Part shown: piece after piece, positions 7,958-16,764 of the stretch
How positions within the stretch are numbered: position 1 is the stretch's first letter
Layout of the letters: each line of letters opens with the position of its first letter
Origin: JAENWD01 sp963796915
GTDB taxonomy: Bacteria > Acidobacteriota > Vicinamibacteria > Vicinamibacterales > JAENWD01
Reading direction: 5' to 3'
Assembly (NCBI GenBank): GCA_963796915.1
Contig: CAWCNI010000004.1
Span: forward strand, 1-64,000
DNA length: 64,000 nucleotides
Program-made: the position numbers and the translations under genes
The notes under the pieces: model-generated
What the model saw: the letters and a program-made list of their open reading frames with translations, nothing else
Database searches by the model: none
Told to the model about the DNA's origin: nothing

Positions 7958-8560
7958 TCAGTGCGCCGACGCCAGCCACGGCTCCTCGACGTCGAGGTAC
8001 CGCTCGACCTTCATGACGTCCTGGAAGTCCGCGAATTCCTCGGGCATCTCCGAGGGCATACCCTGCTCGGCTTTGCGGGCATCCTCCTGCGACGTGAAGT
8101 ACGCGACCTCGGTGAACGCGTCACCATCGTGGAACGCTGTCACCGTGCCGAGCAGGTCGGGCCGGACGGTCCGCAGGGCCTCGTCGGCCTGGTCGTTCAT
8201 GGAGTGGGCGCGTTCCAGGTCGGTCACATGGCCCTCCATCACCTGGACAAAGTGGGCTTGATCCTTGTCGCCGTGGTCCATGATCTGCACGTCGGTCGTG
8301 TCATGGAAGGTGATCGGACCGTCGAAGCACTTCTCGGTCTCAGCCCACCATGAAGACTGCTCCGAGCGCTTGCTGTTCTGCATGGCCGCGTCGATGCTCT
8401 CGAACCGGGCGACGAAGATGGCATCGCCGTCGGACGTCACGCCGCCGGTGGAACCGAGGTACCCGATCGCACCGGGTTCGATATCCCGATGCCATGCGTC
8501 GCTCTGGCGATGCAGTGCCACCGGATCGCTGGTGTGTCCTTCGATGACCTGTATGAACAT
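7958..8560 (-). CDS. Two-domain dimeric alpha-beta barrel (ABM-like) protein
   Basis: A 200-residue protein from ATG 8560 with the same domain twice. Copy one opens MFIQVIEGHTSDPVALHRQS and contains GAIGYLGSTGGVTSDGDAIF; copy two opens AHFVQVMEGHVTDLERAHSM and contains LLGTVTAFHDGDAFTEVAYF. Strand-helix patterns with VQVMEGH and a later FTSQEDARKAE match the dimeric alpha+beta barrel fold of antibiotic-biosynthesis-monooxygenase-like proteins, many of which have unknown substrates. The frame upstream of ATG 8560 is open but unlike protein. No catalytic role can be assigned. Confidence 0.7.
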   Translation of the reverse strand: MFIQVIEGHTSDPVALHRQSDAWHRDIEPGAIGYLGSTGGVTSDGDAIFVARFESIDAAMQNSKRSEQSSWWAETEKCFDGPITFHDTTDVQIMDHGDKDQAHFVQVMEGHVTDLERAHSMNDQADEALRTVRPDLLGTVTAFHDGDAFTEVAYFTSQEDARKAEQGMPSEMPEEFADFQDVMKVERYLDVEEPWLASAH

Positions 8561-9063
8561 GGTCGGCTCCTTTTCGCCGATCGTGGCGCGCGCGATCACC
8601 CACCAGCAAGGGTCCTCCTCGGGACGCGAGAGGTCAACGGCGGCGTGACTCATCGGGCTGGATCAACAGGGCAAGACGATCGGCACCGCGGAACGGAGGC
8701 TCGGACTGCCATCCTGTCGTTCTGCGCACTGACTCAAGGCTCGCCGTCGCCAGTGGCGGGTATCGATGTGGCGACAGTCCTCCGACACCACGAATCCCCC
8801 GCATAGCAGGGGTTCTCTTGTTCAGGGTGTCGTTTGCTCACGGATTGCCAACACGGGCGAGTCCGTGACCCGTTCGAAGCGAGGTCCAGAGCCGTTGCTC
8901 ACCGGCACCGAAGCGATGCTGGTGGTGACGCGAGGTCAGCTCCGCCGGCCCTGGTCGAGTTCGATGTGTCCAGGAAGATGAACGAGCTCATGGCCGGAGC
9001 TCCCAACGTTTCCTGTTCGCTGGGGTGGGGTCGGCGGATGTCGACGCCTCGGACGGCACGGCG
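8561..9063. other. Non-coding stretch with a terminator-like hairpin
   Basis: No recognisable gene. A copy of CTCCGACAC lies at 8780-8788, followed within ten bases by a hairpin (arms CCCCCGC and GCAGGGG, one mismatch, 8795-8813) and TTCTCTTG. A tRNA-type 3' end followed by a terminator would look like this, but the T-arm upstream is not preserved. Confidence 0.35.
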
Positions 9064-9612
9064 TCATGCCGCTGCCACGGTCCCGTCCGGATGACGCGCT
9101 CCCACGGCATCCTGGGCCGGTGGGCTGGCGAGGTGCAGCACACGACCCAGGGAGCGGGCGAAGTCCCGTTCGTCGGGCGTCATCCGCGCGATCTGCTCGA
9201 CCGTGTCAGCGGCCCACAGCGTCGCCACATCGGCGGCCCGGCCGTCGTCCAGGTCGATCGGTTGTCCGTCGCGTCGCGACGCGGTGACCACGGGCCCGGT
9301 CGTGTCGATCGAGTCACGACGGATCGTGCACCAGAGCCACGCGATCTCCTCGGCGTCGTCCCCGATGACCTCCCGCACCTCCTCCCGGGCCGCGGGACGG
9401 TCGACCGGAAAGTACTCCGTGCCGTACGCCGAGTGAAACAGCCCGGCATCACAGAGCGCTGGACGCTCGCCCCAGCCGACGAGCAGGCGCCGGGTGCCGA
9501 GCAGGTGCGACAGGAAGGGTACGTGGGAGTCGTGCGTCAGGCCGCCGAACCCGAGGCGTCGGAGCAGCGACAGCCGAGGACCGCTCGGAGCGGCGACGTG
9601 GTCGGTCGTCAC
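9064..9612 (-). CDS. DUF6817-like (HD-type) protein
   Basis: A 182-residue protein, frame intact. The central part SHVPFLSHLLGTRRLLVGWG, then ALCDAGLFHSAYGTEYFP, has the His-rich helix pattern of DUF6817-like proteins, which look like distant HD-domain hydrolases; the histidines in SHLLGT and LFHS are candidate metal ligands. Function is unknown. It begins nine bases after the SRPBCC gene ends and is probably the last member of the VOC-ArsR-SRPBCC operon. Confidence 0.5.
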   Translation of the reverse strand: MTTDHVAAPSGPRLSLLRRLGFGGLTHDSHVPFLSHLLGTRRLLVGWGERPALCDAGLFHSAYGTEYFPVDRPAAREEVREVIGDDAEEIAWLWCTIRRDSIDTTGPVVTASRRDGQPIDLDDGRAADVATLWAADTVEQIARMTPDERDFARSLGRVLHLASPPAQDAVGARHPDGTVAAA

Positions 9613-9621
9613 GGTCCGATC

Positions 9622-10092
9622 CTACGAGATCTGCTCCCTGAGCGACTCCAGGAGTGTGCTCCACCACTCGGCGAGTCGTTGCTGGAAAGGACCGAGCGGG
9701 AACCCGTGGCGCGCCGCGTGGTCCTGGGGGATCGAGTCCCAACCCACGTGTTCGACCGTCACCCGTGTGCCGGTGGCGACGGGCTCGAAGCGGACGGACA
9801 CCTCGGTCGAGCGGTCGTCGGGGAAGCCGGCCTGCCGCCAGGCGAAGACGAGTCGGGCAGGCGGCTCCCAGGTCAGGACCTGGCCGATCTCGAACCGCGT
9901 CCCGTCCACGTCGACCTCGACGAGGCGCTCCGGAGGATCCGGTTCGAACGCCAGGTGGGTGCCCGCGCGGTCGGTGAACCGGAACAGGCCGTTGGGGCGC
10001 CACCATTCGCCGATCTCCTCCGTGAACGCGGTGAAGGTCCGTTCCGGCGGCGCGGCGATGCGCAACGACACGAACACCCGCGATCGTGTCAT
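9622..10092 (-). CDS. SRPBCC (AHSA1-type) domain protein
   Basis: A 156-residue protein. Its ATG overlaps the ArsR stop by four bases (10089-10092). Seen: VFVSLRIAAPPERTFTAFTE, EIGEWWRPN, QVLTWEPPARLVFAWR, TRVTVEHVGWDSIP and a C-terminal helix FQQRLAEWWSTLLESL. This is the Bet v1/AHSA1 ligand-binding fold, often encoded next to an ArsR repressor. The ligand is unknown. Coupling to ArsR and to the VOC gene suggests a small response unit for a hydrophobic or reactive compound (inference). Confidence 0.85.
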   Translation of the reverse strand: MTRSRVFVSLRIAAPPERTFTAFTEEIGEWWRPNGLFRFTDRAGTHLAFEPDPPERLVEVDVDGTRFEIGQVLTWEPPARLVFAWRQAGFPDDRSTEVSVRFEPVATGTRVTVEHVGWDSIPQDHAARHGFPLGPFQQRLAEWWSTLLESLREQIS

Positions 10093-10412
10093 GGGCGCTC
10101 CAGGTGCTCCTTGAGCGCCGAGAGCTGCTGGGTCCAGCCGGCCTCGGTGTCGGCCAGCCACGTCCGCAGCTCCTCCATGCGGCCTGCACGCAACGAGTAC
10201 ACCCGGACGCGGGCATCGAACACAGGGTGCTCGTCCTGCACCAGGTCCGCGGTGCGCAGGACACGCAGATGCCGGCTCATCACGGGCGACGAGACACCGA
10301 GCGTGTCAGCGAGGTCACCGGCTCGTCGGGGACCCTGGGCGAGCAGCTCGACCGTCTGCCGACGAACCGGGTCGGCGAGTGCGGCCAAGGTTGCGTCGAG
10401 TGTGGCCGTCAC
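10089..10412 (-). CDS. ArsR-family winged-helix repressor
   Basis: A 107-residue ArsR/SmtB regulator with GTG start at 10412. Seen: LAALADPVRRQTVELLAQGP (first helices), DLADTLGVSSPVMSRHLRVL (recognition helix), HPVFDARVRVYSL (wing), and a C-terminal helix. No cysteine cluster for metal sensing is visible, so it probably belongs to the non-metal ArsR type found with AHSA1 proteins. Its start overlaps the VOC stop and its stop overlaps the SRPBCC start, four bases each, so the three are translationally coupled. Confidence 0.88.
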   Translation of the reverse strand: MTATLDATLAALADPVRRQTVELLAQGPRRAGDLADTLGVSSPVMSRHLRVLRTADLVQDEHPVFDARVRVYSLRAGRMEELRTWLADTEAGWTQQLSALKEHLERP

Positions 10413-10873
10413 GCCCAGTTGGTGGCTTGGATGGGCTGGCCGATGGCCGCCGCGGCCTCCGCTCGGGAGACGTCGCGGACATGCATCGCGAAGGTCCAGT
10501 GGTGGCCCTCGAGGTCCACGCAGCGGTAGACGCGGTCGCCGTAGAACTGGTCCGTGGGGTCGACCAGGATGGTGGCGCCAGCAGCCCGGGCCCGCTCGCA
10601 GTGGGCGTCGATGTCGCCGGTGACGTCGACATGGGTGCTGGTGGTGTTGGACCCGCCGACGGACGACGGGCTGCGCATCCAGTCGTTCCACTCGCTGCCC
10701 ACCATGATCCGGCCCCGGCCCTGGTACCCCATCTCGTAGTGGCACTGGGTCGGGTCGTCGTCGGGGCCCTCGATGGCCATGGTGACCTCGAAGTCGAACG
10801 CCTTCGACAGCCAGTCGAGCGCTGCCTTGGGATCGCGGTAGCTCAGTGCGGGTACGAATGTGATGTCGTCCAT
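10409..10873 (-). CDS. VOC/glyoxalase-family protein
   Basis: A 154-residue protein with the vicinal-oxygen-chelate fold: FVPALSYRDPKAALDWLSKA (first beta-alpha-beta unit), GYQGRGRIMVGSEWNDWM, THVDVTGDIDAHCERARAAG (second unit), DRVYRCVDLEGHHWTFAMHV (closing strands with the DLEGH motif). Such proteins include bleomycin-resistance and dioxygenase relatives; substrate unknown. First gene of the operon. The start was chosen at ATG 10873 because the 42 upstream codons carry the promoter and are not protein-like. Confidence 0.85.
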   Translation of the reverse strand: MDDITFVPALSYRDPKAALDWLSKAFDFEVTMAIEGPDDDPTQCHYEMGYQGRGRIMVGSEWNDWMRSPSSVGGSNTTSTHVDVTGDIDAHCERARAAGATILVDPTDQFYGDRVYRCVDLEGHHWTFAMHVRDVSRAEAAAAIGQPIQATNWA

Positions 10874-10945
10874 GGCGGACTCCTCGTCTCGTGGGCACAG
10901 CCCGGCGTGTCCGGGGATGAGGCCGTGTGATACCTGCTGTATGCG

Positions 10946-10975
10946 AGAATAGTTCATGAAACCCGGAACTAACAA
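10946..10975 (-). promoter_or_regulatory. Candidate sigma-70 type promoter for the VOC-ArsR-SRPBCC operon
   Basis: On the minus strand, TTGTTA (10970-10975) and TATTCT (10946-10951) are separated by 18 bases, about 70 bases before the VOC start. The spacing and both boxes fit a housekeeping promoter, and the ArsR protein would be expected to act here. Confidence 0.45.
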
Positions 10976-10986
10976 GGGTTGATCTA

Positions 10987-11340
10987 TCAAGACGCACACG
11001 GGTGGGTCGAAGGCGGTGGCGGCCGGAACCCGGAGCGCGTGGACACGCCGATCGATCGCCCCCGGGCGGGCGACGGTGCACCTAGGATCCTGCCCGAGGT
11101 CGGCTGGGGTCCGTCATGGAGAGGGGAAGGCAATGCTGGGTCAGCATCGCGTCCGGTTCGTCTTCGTCGCGGGTCATCGCCCTTGAGGCTGATGTTCACG
11201 GTGTAGGCGCTCCGGGCGTGCACGATCGCGTTGGTGGCGAGCTCGCTGGCCACGAGAACGACGTCGTCACGGAGCCGATCGGACACGCGTCCGTCCAGGA
11301 AAGATCGCGACCGATCTCGGACGTCGCGGACGGACTGCAC
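10987..11340 (-). pseudogene. RsbW/anti-sigma-factor-type HATPase fragment
   Basis: The first half reads SVRDVRDRSRSFLDGRVSD, then LRDDVVLVASELATNAIVHA, the N-box region of the small GHKL ATPases that act as anti-sigma serine kinases in actinobacteria. Next comes YTVNISLKGDD; after that DADPALPSPLHDGPQPTSGR is still recognisable but the ATP-lid and final strand are scrambled, so at least one indel is present. The true start may be a GTG just inside the frame; AAGGAGG lies upstream on the minus strand near 11,370. Likely a regulator gene broken by error or decay. Confidence 0.6.
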
Positions 11341-11867
11341 CGACCCGGAGAACTTCCACGTTTCCTCGATGCCGCCTCCTTATCCGGTCCGGAGCACTTC
11401 CACGCCCGACGGTTCAGTTCCGGTCCGGGGAGAGTCCCAACCAGGATGTGACACCGCCGAGGGGTCGGTCGGGAGGGGCTGCTGCGCCGACCGGTGACAG
11501 CTGACCGTCTGTGCAGGGTTGCGTGCCGCCCCGAGCCGCGTGGCCCGGAACGGCGCCAGTCGGTACCCGACGGCGTCGAATGGCCCTCAATCGTGAGCAA
11601 CGTTCTCGTCCAACGTTCGGCGTTGCACGCCCCCGGCGCGGTGGTTCAAGTCCCCCCTCCGACACGCAGGAACCGCCGAAAGGCCTGGAAATCAAGGGTT
11701 CGGCGTCCCAGGTCTAGGTCCGGAACGGCCGCGTGGTCACAAGTGGTCTTTCGACTCGCTCGCCAGCACGATCTGGCCACGCGATGAGGTCCGCGGTTGG
11801 CGCAACGTGCCTCGCGATCCATTCACGCAGCAGCGCGCTACAGGTGCGATTGACGGTGTCGGTGAGT
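11341..11867. other. Non-coding stretch with a tRNA-3'-end-like scar
   Basis: No gene recognised. At 11641-11665 the sequence GTGGTTCAAGTCCCCCCTCC followed by GACAC resembles the T-arm and acceptor end of a leucine-type tRNA (TTCAAGT loop; stem GGTGG/CCCCC with one mismatch). About 90 bases upstream, GTCGAATG could pair only partly with CTCCGAC, and no convincing D-arm or anticodon arm fits. I take it as a remnant, possibly an attachment-site scar. Confidence 0.35.
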
Positions 11868-12330
11868 TCAGAAAGTCACGGTGTACTGGAACTGGTACGT
11901 CGGCGGAAGCACGATCTCACACGGGAACGGCGCCCCGACTACCTCCCTGCCGTCGCAGTACTGCAGCGCAGCCACGATAAAGATCCGATAGCAGCCCGAC
12001 GGTACGTCGATCGAGGTACTCCCGGCACCGGCAGGGATTGTGCGGTACGCGAACTCTTCATACCCGCCGTCACTCGGCTTGGCGAAGCTGACGTTCACGT
12101 CGCTGTTCGGACTGTCAACCGCCACCGTGATCGTGGTGGCAGCCGTAACGCATGGACCTACCAATGCTCGCTCCGGAGCGCCACCGTTGAGCCCATACGG
12201 GCCGACCTGCGATGTTCCCTGCACCGGTGACGTCAGAACCGGGACCGGAATCCCCGCCTGAACGCAGCCAGCCAGCATCACGACCGACACCACCGCAATG
12301 AGAAAATCCCGCTACCCGCCTGCCCGTCAT
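11868..12330 (-). CDS. Small exported lipoprotein of unknown function, one-base frameshift
   Basis: The ATG at 12328-12330 opens a lipoprotein signal: MTGRRVAGF, then, after bridging one extra T in a run of four near 12,307, LIAVVSVVMLAGC with a good lipobox (LAGC). The mature part of about 130 residues is beta-rich: VTAATTITVAVDSPNSDVNV, IPAGAGSTSIDVPSGCYRIF, LPPTYQFQYTVTF. Three cysteines follow the lipid-attachment one. No family recognised. It would be anchored outside the cell membrane. The homopolymer indel is typical of sequencing error. Confidence 0.6.
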
Positions 12331-12622
12331 GGCAACCCCCTCAGAGCCGAAGGGGAACCTACCTGAAGTTGCACTCGTCTCGTGTCCATTTTGTCGGCGG
12401 CCGACGGCGACAACCACTTGCGAGGTCGCTACTCCGCGCCGTACTGGATCAAGGATCGGGTCTCATCCGTAAGGCCCGCGATCCGCCGATGCATTGGTCG
12501 CCATCAACGGCCTCCAACGTGCGACAGATCCGGACGCCTCCTAGGAAGTGCTTGACCTTTCAACCATCGCCTGAGAAGATCCGTCGGGCTGGGCGCGGGG
12601 CTCAGGCGAGGGGGAGAGAATC

Positions 12623-13198
12623 ATGTTCGGACGACGGTCCATTGGCGTTGTCGTGCTCGTAGTCGTGTCCACGCTGGCGTGTGCGTGCGTTGCACTTCCA
12701 CCAGCTCCGTCCTATCAATACCCGTACGACGGCAAGGTGTTCATCACGTACGAGTTGCGCGACGCCGCAAACAACGTGATCAGCCACGGAAGCGGTGAGG
12801 TCAAGCGGACAAGCCGGAACAGCACGAACTACAAGCAGGTGGAGAGCAGCGGGTTCAATTACCTCACACACGACCGTACTGAGAAGGACCTCGCGGCGGA
12901 CGGCTTCGACGGGCCGCTGGGTGAGTTCGAGTGGCGGCGTTACGACAAGACGTCGTCGTGGTGCACCGAGTGCATTCCGTTCGTCGAAAACTGGATGTGG
13001 CTCTGGCTGCCGTACGTGCCCGGAGAGCAACGTCAGGCCCTCAGCTTCTACGAGGCGGACGCCCACGTGATCATCCAGGATCCGGTCGTGGAGCCGATGG
13101 CGGAGTGCGACGACGGGGACGCCGAGGTGTACCGGGCGAGCGGGCCGCTCTCACCGGACTCGACCCAGTCAGGCTCGGTCACCATCGCCAACTGCTGA
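12623..13198 (+). CDS. Exported protein of unknown function
   Basis: A 191-residue protein with an N-terminal signal: FGRRSIGVVVLVVVSTLACA, with possible lipobox-like cysteines at LACAC. A purine-rich GAGGGGGAGAG ribosome site precedes ATG 12623. The mature part starts with beta-type sequence (KVFITYELRDAANNVISHGS) and later has WCTEC, a CXXC-like pair, and two cysteines near the end. No family recognised. Frame intact. It is followed 56 bases later by another small lipoprotein gene on the same strand. Confidence 0.65.
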   Translation: MFGRRSIGVVVLVVVSTLACACVALPPAPSYQYPYDGKVFITYELRDAANNVISHGSGEVKRTSRNSTNYKQVESSGFNYLTHDRTEKDLAADGFDGPLGEFEWRRYDKTSSWCTECIPFVENWMWLWLPYVPGEQRQALSFYEADAHVIIQDPVVEPMAECDDGDAEVYRASGPLSPDSTQSGSVTIANC

Positions 13199-13254
13199 CC
13201 GGCCGCAGAACCGACGTGGCATCGCAAAGCTCGCACGGCAGAGGAGAAAATGAG

Positions 13255-13465
13255 ATGAGGAAGAAGCTCTTGTTGATGATGGTGGTCACCACCGTCCTGG
13301 CAGTGAGCGCTGCGGCCTGCACGCCGTCGGCCCCGGGCGAGGGACCGCCGAGCGAGCTGGCGGCGGGCTTCGCGCTCGGCGGCGCTCCAGTTGCTGCTCG
13401 CGATCATCGCAGCGGGTCAGACAGGCGCCTCATTCTGCATCACCCTCATCTGCGGGCCCGTCTAG
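13255..13465 (+). CDS. Very small lipoprotein, frameshifted
   Basis: ATG 13255 follows GAGGAGAAAATGAG. The start RKKLLLMMVVTTVLAVSAAAC is a textbook lipoprotein signal (lipobox SAAC). About 25 residues later, near 13,387, a frame change leads from FALGGAP into LQLLLAIIAAG, then GASFCITLICGPV and TAG at 13463. Repaired, the protein is about 70 residues with a hydrophobic C-terminal segment containing two cysteines. Unknown function. Confidence 0.5.
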
Positions 13466-13722
13466 CAGGTACCAGCGCCCCGAGAGCATGATCACCTCGG
13501 GAGGGAAACGGAACCCAGCGAACGCGGGCAGCTCCGACGCGACGGGTTTGGACAGGCTGCGACATCTCATCCCTGCACACTCACTCGGCAGCGACGCGAT
13601 CCGCCGATGCAACAGCGCCCATCGGAGTATCAGAACCCGAGGAGCAAGGTGACGACGAAGTCCGCCACGAACGCCTGACCAGCTGTCGTGACCGGCCGGC
13701 CCCGGAAGAGGTGATCGACACC

Positions 13723-14325
13723 TCAGGGCAGGTGTGCCGCGATCTCGTCGTCCATGCAATCGGCGAACGTGGTGTATCCGGGTGTGTCGGGGTGCCAGAC
13801 GCTCTCCATCAACTCCACGTCGGTTCGCCCGTACTCAGGAGCGAGCTGCTCCACCGGCGCGCCGTCGAGGTCGACCGACCCGTTGCACTCGAGGAGCGAC
13901 CCGCCCACCTGGCCCGGCTGGCGAAGCCAGTCATTGAAGGCCGCTCGGTTGATGAACCTGCCGTCCGCGGCCGTGAACGTGGGGGTGAGGAGCCGCGGAA
14001 GGATCGGAACCCAGGCCGTTGCCACACCGTGGGCATCGAGTGCGGCCGACAGTCCCGTCAGCGCTGCCTCCATCGCGTCCGGGGAGTCGCCTTGCGCCAG
14101 GTCGTTCACGCCACCGGAGATCACCACCAGGCCGACGTTCTCGCACACGTCGAGCTGGGCCAGAAGCCGCTGGGGAATGCTCAGGGTGATCTCGACATCG
14201 TCCATCTCGGGGGCGGAGTAGGAGGCTCCGCCCCGGCTGAGGTTGAGTACCGTCGTCCCCGGCGGCAGGTGCAGGTAGGACGACCAGCCACTCGTGACCG
14301 AGTCCCGAGTGGCTTGAGCTCAGAA
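13723..14325 (-). CDS. SGNH/GDSL-type hydrolase, N-terminus damaged
   Basis: The C-terminal 160 residues are in one frame: VGLVVISGGVNDLAQGD (block III with the GxND asparagine), HGVATAWVPILPRLLTP, and VWHPDTPGYTTFADCM (block V, catalytic D and H). Upstream, another frame supplies RDSVTSGWSSYLHLPPGTTV followed by LNLSRGGASYSAPEMD, which contains the catalytic serine in DSVTSG (block I) and the block II glycine. SGNH enzymes are secreted or cytoplasmic esterases. No start codon or signal peptide is visible before block I, so the 5' end is missing or scrambled near 14,325. Confidence 0.65.
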
Positions 14326-14468
14326 CCTCAGACACGAACATCCGAGGCACGAACACCTCGAGTGTGACGACCGGGCACGGTTCAGGTCTGAAAAGAAGTG
14401 ACTTGGAATCCCGGCAGGAGGGCATAGAGAGGCAGCACTCCGAACGGGGGGCGGAAGGAGAAAGTCAG

Positions 14469-14627
14469 ATGGCTTTCATTTTGTGGATCATCGCAGTCGT
14501 ACTCGTCATCGCCGGAATCATCACGTTGATCTCCGGTTCGGTGATCTTCGGCATCGTGCTCATCGTGGTTGGACTACTGGTGGGTCCCGGCGGTGTCTCG
14601 ATTTTCAGTCGAAGCAACAGGGTCTGA
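14469..14627 (+). CDS. Small two-helix membrane protein
   Basis: A 52-residue protein from ATG 14469, preceded by GGAAGGAG at good spacing. Two hydrophobic helices (FILWIIAVVLVIAGIITLIS and VIFGIVLIVVGLLVG) are followed by GPGGVSIFSRSNRV. Proteins of this layout with a GPGG-S-F tail are common in actinobacteria and have no assigned function. Confidence 0.7.
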   Translation: MAFILWIIAVVLVIAGIITLISGSVIFGIVLIVVGLLVGPGGVSIFSRSNRV

Positions 14628-14897
14628 CGGGAGCCTTCCTTCGGACGCATCCGCGGGTGGGGTGGGGACGATCGCAGCGAGTCCTTCGAGGATCAATCCA
14701 TTCGCCGGGCTGGCAACCATCACCTAAGCGGAGATCGCTGCATCCTGCCTTCAGCCGACCCGCCCACGCCGTCGACCACATGTGGTTGTAGACGATGAGG
14801 GGGAGCGCCCCGCGGAACACGTCCACCAGTCGGGTTGGGCTGATGGTCCTGGTCCGGACAGGTCTGGGAGGCGCGCGCCTGCACTCGGGAACCAATT

Positions 14898-15560
14898 TCA
14901 CGAGGAAGGATCTGCGGTCCGACGACGACGTCTCTGCGTCACGATCAGCGCGCTGGCCCCGACGAGGACGGAAAGGGCGACGACGGTCCAGCCGAGTAAT
15001 CGGTCGGAGGGTGTCGCGGTCGGTGTCAGCCGGTGTCGACGACCCCGAACTGAGGACCGTTTCTGGGCCCAGCTCCTGTGGAGCATCGCCCGACAGCGAT
15101 CGCGTGCCGCCGCACAGGCCGGCATTCACGAGACCCCGTGCGTCTTCGTTGGCGAACATCAGGTACCGACCGGCCATCGGTGTACCGAGACCACAGCTGC
15201 CCGAGTCGCTGGTCGTGTTGACCTTCGATTCGGGTTCGACCGTGCCCTTGTACACCCGCTCGACACGGAAGGTGACGTCGATCGGCTTGCTCCCGGGTTC
15301 GACGTCGCCAGTCGGGGCGATCACGGTGCCGGCGAATACCACGTCGGCCTTTTCGAGTTGGTCCGCGATGCTCGACTCGATGCATGAGCACGCTGCTGCT
15401 GGCGCAGCGGACACCACCACGAGAATCGCCCCCAGTGTCGCCACGAGGGTGAGGATTCCGCCTGCCCGGGTGACCCGCTCGGCGCGGATGGTCCGCCGCG
15501 TTCGCCGAGCCTCGCGCTGTGTTGTTCCTCGGTGCTTCAGGGTCGTCTCTCCCGGTCTTG
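14898..15560 (-). CDS. Exported NTR/TIMP-like cysteine protein with C-terminal anchor, frameshifted
   Basis: The protein has a signal segment (GGILTLVATLGAILVVVSAA) cleaved before ACSCIES. A mature N-terminus with a CSC motif is the hallmark of netrin-like (TIMP-type) domains. The domain continues KADVVFAGTVIAPTGDVEPG, VTFRVERVYKGTVEPESKVN, GRYLMFANEDARG and two more cysteines (GSCGLG, GLCGG). After a frame change near 15,030-15,050 the tail reads RLLGWTVVALSVLVGASALI, a membrane anchor followed by arginines, ending at 14898. Start codon uncertain. Bacterial homologues are uncharacterised. Confidence 0.65.
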
Positions 15561-15752
15561 CCGATGTCAGCCCGACGAACGACCAGCCATGGTGGTTCCC
15601 GCATGGCCGATGACGCCCCACTGCAACCCACCGAACATTACGCGACACATCGAGTGGAGATCAGACAGACGTCGACCGTGGGTTCATTCGCATCACGGGT
15701 AACGTCGGCTCGGCGGCGCTCCAGCACCACTACCGTCGACGACGCCGGTCCT

Positions 15753-16613
15753 TCATAGGACGCCCAGCTGTGACGATTCTGCGGCTGTCGACGTTGGGAC
15801 GGGTTGAGGTCCGTCATGATCGGTCGGGCCACCGCGTTGCGCCGAGGCCACTTCGCCCATGGTGTCGACGCCAGGCCCGTCGTCATCGTCGTCGGCGACG
15901 ATGACGAGCGGCGAAGCGTCGTGGAGCTGGCGCACGACCCGGGCTGGTGAGCCCACCGCCACCGTGTAGGACGGCAGGTCGTCGCAGACGACCGAGTTCG
16001 CGCCCACCGTGACGTGGTCGCCAATCGTGACGCCTGGGAGCACGACGACGCCGGTCCCGAGCCACGAGCCGTCGCCGATGCGGACGGGCTGCGCAGGCTC
16101 CATGCGGAGACCGATCGGAACGGTCGGGTCCGACGGGTCGTGATCGGCATCGGTTATGTACACGCCGGGTCCCAGCCACACGTCGTCGCCGATCTCGACG
16201 TGGCGGTGCGCTACGACCGAGAGGCTCTGCGCCGCCCACACCCGCGAGCCGATCTCGATCATCGGCGTCGTGCCGCCGCGATCACCATCTTCCGGAACGG
16301 CCGCCAGGCTGGCGCCCGCCGAGATCAGCGTGTCAGCCCCGATCGTGATCCGCTCCACGCCCAGCAGCGTGGAGTGCGGCTGTTGGATCATCGACCGCTC
16401 ACCGAACGCAGCGAACCCGAGGCGGTGGCCGTCGGCGGCACCGATGTAGGCCCACCGCAGCACCTCGCGGGCCACGCCGACGGCCGCGGTGGCGGTGGCG
16501 TGCATCAACGGGTGGACCAGCCGGACCCTCACAGCTCCGACGAGGCGGGTCGGTGCGAGAGCGTGGAGGCACGGGATCGGCACGGCAGGACGGTAGCAAC
16601 AGGCCCTGCGCAT
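15753..16613 (-). CDS. Hexapeptide-repeat O-acetyltransferase
   Basis: A protein of up to 286 residues from ATG 16613. The middle holds left-handed beta-helix hexapeptide turns: ITIGADTLISAGASLAAVPE, VWAAQSLSVVAHRHVEIGDD, VWLGPGVYITDADHDPSD, VRIGDGSWLGTGVVVLPGVT, IGDHVTVGANSVVCDD, closing with YTVAVGSPARVVRQL, the usual C-terminal signature of acyl-CoA-dependent sugar acetyltransferases. The DADHD loop holds a candidate catalytic histidine. Substrate probably a surface polysaccharide sugar (family inference). The tail of about 50 residues is acidic and unstructured. Frame intact. Confidence 0.85.
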   Translation of the reverse strand: MRRACCYRPAVPIPCLHALAPTRLVGAVRVRLVHPLMHATATAAVGVAREVLRWAYIGAADGHRLGFAAFGERSMIQQPHSTLLGVERITIGADTLISAGASLAAVPEDGDRGGTTPMIEIGSRVWAAQSLSVVAHRHVEIGDDVWLGPGVYITDADHDPSDPTVPIGLRMEPAQPVRIGDGSWLGTGVVVLPGVTIGDHVTVGANSVVCDDLPSYTVAVGSPARVVRQLHDASPLVIVADDDDDGPGVDTMGEVASAQRGGPTDHDGPQPVPTSTAAESSQLGVL

Positions 16614-16764
16614 GGCGTAGCCGGTGAGGTCGACTTCCGAGGCCAGCCGAGTGATGGGGCTCCACACCCCTCGGCCATGTACTGGGGTGAACCCGCCCTC
16701 CATCTGTCCCCAAAATCGTGCAGCGGGTTCCAGGCTGGTGGGCGGCGCTACCCGGGCAACTTGG

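Noticed and set aside
11575..11665. Complete leucine tRNA
   Set aside because: The 3' end looks right and the distance to GTCGAATG is about 90 bases, but the acceptor stem pairs poorly and no D-arm or anticodon stem can be drawn.
14320..14360. Direct repeat CACGAACA-CGAG as an integration site
   Set aside because: Two imperfect copies of about 15 bases only, with no element or integrase beside them.
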